NCBI GenBank assembly: GCA_002794105.1
Contig: PHFL01000073.1
Location: 1-36,452, forward strand
Source: Candidatus Thermochlorobacter aerophilus
Lineage (GTDB): Bacteria; Bacteroidota; Chlorobiia; Chlorobiales; Thermochlorobacteraceae
Direction of reading: 5' to 3'
DNA length: 36,452 bases
Below, piece by piece: positions 35,511 through 36,452 of this stretch. Position 1 is the stretch's first letter. Every line of letters starts with the position of its first letter. The notes beneath the pieces were generated by a model. The model did no database searches. It saw only the letters and a program-made list of their open reading frames with translations, and had not been told where the DNA came from. The translations under genes and the position numbers were made by a program.

Positions 35511-35551
35511 CTTCACCCTGTCGCTTTGCGACGTCCCTCTCCTTCTGAAGG
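35511..35551. repeat. Palindromic repeat, family B, copy 3, interrupted by the IS
   Basis: Opposite orientation to copies 1 and 2. Begins TTCACCCT, then GTCGC-ttt-GCGAC (35520-35532), then GTCCCTCTCCTT-ctg-AAGG, where it stops after 4 of the 12 bases of the second stem arm. CTAATCTTG of the IS follows immediately. The missing AGAGGGAC should resume after the right end of the IS, outside the window. Confidence 0.8.
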
Positions 35552-35582
35552 CTAATCTTGTCGCATAAAAATGCGAGATTAG
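35552..35582 (+). promoter_or_regulatory. Hairpin at the left tip of the IS, upstream of the transposase
   Basis: CTAATCT-tgt-CGCAT pairs with ATGCG-AGATTAG across an aaaa loop: 12 paired bases with a 3-base bulge, ending 27 bases before the transposase ATG. In IS50 and IS10, stems in read-through transcripts limit transposase translation; this could act likewise. Confidence 0.45.
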
Positions 35583-35609
35583 CATAAGACTAAAAGAGAG
35601 AAGCAAGCG

Positions 35610-36452
35610 ATGGAGCAAATCGAGTTTTGGAGAAACAAGTTACAGGGAGCGCGCCTCTACGATGGGTGCGCCAAAGACAGTTTCAGTCGGATATGTGCGG
35701 CACTGGAAGCCAACAGTGGCACATCGTTTTCAGCGGCGTGTGCAGGAAGTTTGCGTCAGAGTGGCGGGCGGTTATTTGCCCACGAGAAGACCACGGGCGA
35801 GGGACTCCAACACGGACACTACGAGCAGACGACACAACGCAGTTCGGGCAAAACGGTGGTCGTCGCCCAAGACACGACGGAGCTGAACTACACCACACAC
35901 CGAGCGAAGACAGGATTAGGGCACATTGGTTCAGTCAAGTCTCTGCGTGGCGTGCTGGTGCATACAGCACTTGCCGTCGGACGCGACGGGGTGCCGCTGG
36001 GTGTGATTGGACAGAAGGGTTGGGTGCGACAGGACGCGGACTTTGCCAAGACGGCTCGGCGTCGTCAGATGCCCTTAGAAGCCAAAGAGCGTTACAAGTG
36101 GATAGCAGGATGGCGTTGGGCGGAACGGTTGTCGGAGCAAGCGACACAGGTCATCGTAGTTGCCGACCGAGAAGGCGATGTCTATGAGTATTTAAGTGCG
36201 CCGCGCCGTGCCAATGTCAGTTTAATTGTGCGGGCCGCACAAGCGCGACGGACGACAGCGGGGGCATCGGCGGAGACAGAACAGCATCGTGCGCCGACAC
36301 AAGACTTGTGGCGGGGATGAACACCGCCAAAGTGGTCGGCACACGCCGCATAGAGATTGAGCGGGCGAACCGGTTAGAAGTGATTGACTTGCAAGTGAAA
36401 GTCTATGCGGCACAGGTGCATCGTCCGAAACCCTTTGGGTCGGGGTCAGGGT
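35610..36452 (+). pseudogene. IS4-family transposase, frameshifted and truncated by the window edge
   Basis: The N-terminal 236 residues (35610-36320) include an alpha-helical region, the first catalytic Asp88 in VVVAQDTTELNYTTH and the second, Asp186, in VIVVADREGDVYEYL, near Tn5 positions 97 and 188. After LWRG the frame meets TGA. The homologous sequence continues one frame over from ATG 36317 (NTAKVVGTRRIEIERA...VHRPKPFG) to the edge. The switch falls at the G run 36313-36316 and needs one extra base or a -1 slip. The third catalytic Glu would be beyond the window. It may be an inactive copy, a sequencing error or a recoded gene. An Arg-rich frame overlapping it (35627-36187) is a shadow. 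Confidence 0.8.

Larger units (their letters stand above)
35552..36452 (+). mobile_element. IS4-family (Tn5/IS50-like) insertion sequence, left part
   Basis: The left boundary is placed where family B copy 3 breaks off. The element starts CTAATCTTGTCGCAT and carries a DDE transposase reading left to right. Its right end, terminal repeat and target duplication lie beyond the window, so length and exact ends cannot be confirmed. Confidence 0.75.

Noticed and set aside
35627..36187. 186-residue Arg-rich frame overlapping the transposase
   Set aside because: No recognisable motif, while the overlapping frame has the DDE transposase motifs.

Overview
This window looks like chromosomal DNA from a Gram-negative bacterium of the Bacteroidota/Chlorobiota (FCB) group, perhaps near the Chlorobi. 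That is inference. It rests on a C-terminal type IX secretion (T9SS) sorting domain with an NYPNPFNP motif, a PorV/UPF0164-type outer-membrane barrel, a periplasmic TPR sensor kinase, a DXP-pathway enzyme, and mostly weak Shine-Dalgarno sites. No rRNA, tRNA or CRISPR was seen. Most genes are housekeeping or metabolic. The accessory content is two families of short palindromic repeats and one IS4-family element cut by the right edge.

Region by region: 1-3.7 kb holds gpsA (partial) and plsY, both glycerol-3-phosphate genes, on either side of a PF10136 membrane protein. 3.9-8.2 kb is a four-gene plus-strand cluster: a double DUF350 membrane protein, a glutathionylspermidine-synthetase-like ATP-grasp ligase, a putative lipoprotein with a low-complexity tail, and a small acidic protein. 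This is the best candidate for a little-described system. 8.2-8.5 kb is a mosaic of palindromic repeats. 8.6-10.6 kb is a frameshifted T9SS-exported beta-propeller protein, divergent from a GbsR/MarR-like regulator with a likely operator. 11.4-19 kb carries dxs, a low-molecular-weight phosphatase overlapping an isochorismatase-fold hydrolase, an outer-membrane barrel fused to a ComEA-like HhH domain, mnmA and an acetyl-CoA-synthetase-type ligase.

After a second repeat mosaic (19.1-19.4 kb) comes a tight pair: a DUF1338-like VOC metalloenzyme and an FAD-linked 2-hydroxyacid dehydrogenase. By analogy with HglS and D-2-hydroxyglutarate dehydrogenase, these could carry out consecutive steps of 2-oxoacid degradation. 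An MFS exporter, an S9 peptidase, ssb, a DUF2279 protein and a DUF427 protein follow. 26.4-33.4 kb is a tightly packed six-gene run: LiuC-like hydratase, SPOR protein, receiver-less sigma54 activator, LysM lytic transglycosylase, NHL propeller and TPR histidine kinase. It suggests an envelope-stress or peptidoglycan-linked regulatory operon. Adenosine deaminase and a second enoyl-CoA hydratase follow.

At the right edge an IS4/Tn5-like element has landed inside a third copy of the palindromic repeat. Its transposase frame is broken by an apparent one-base loss. Function assignments come from motif reading only; no database search was run.
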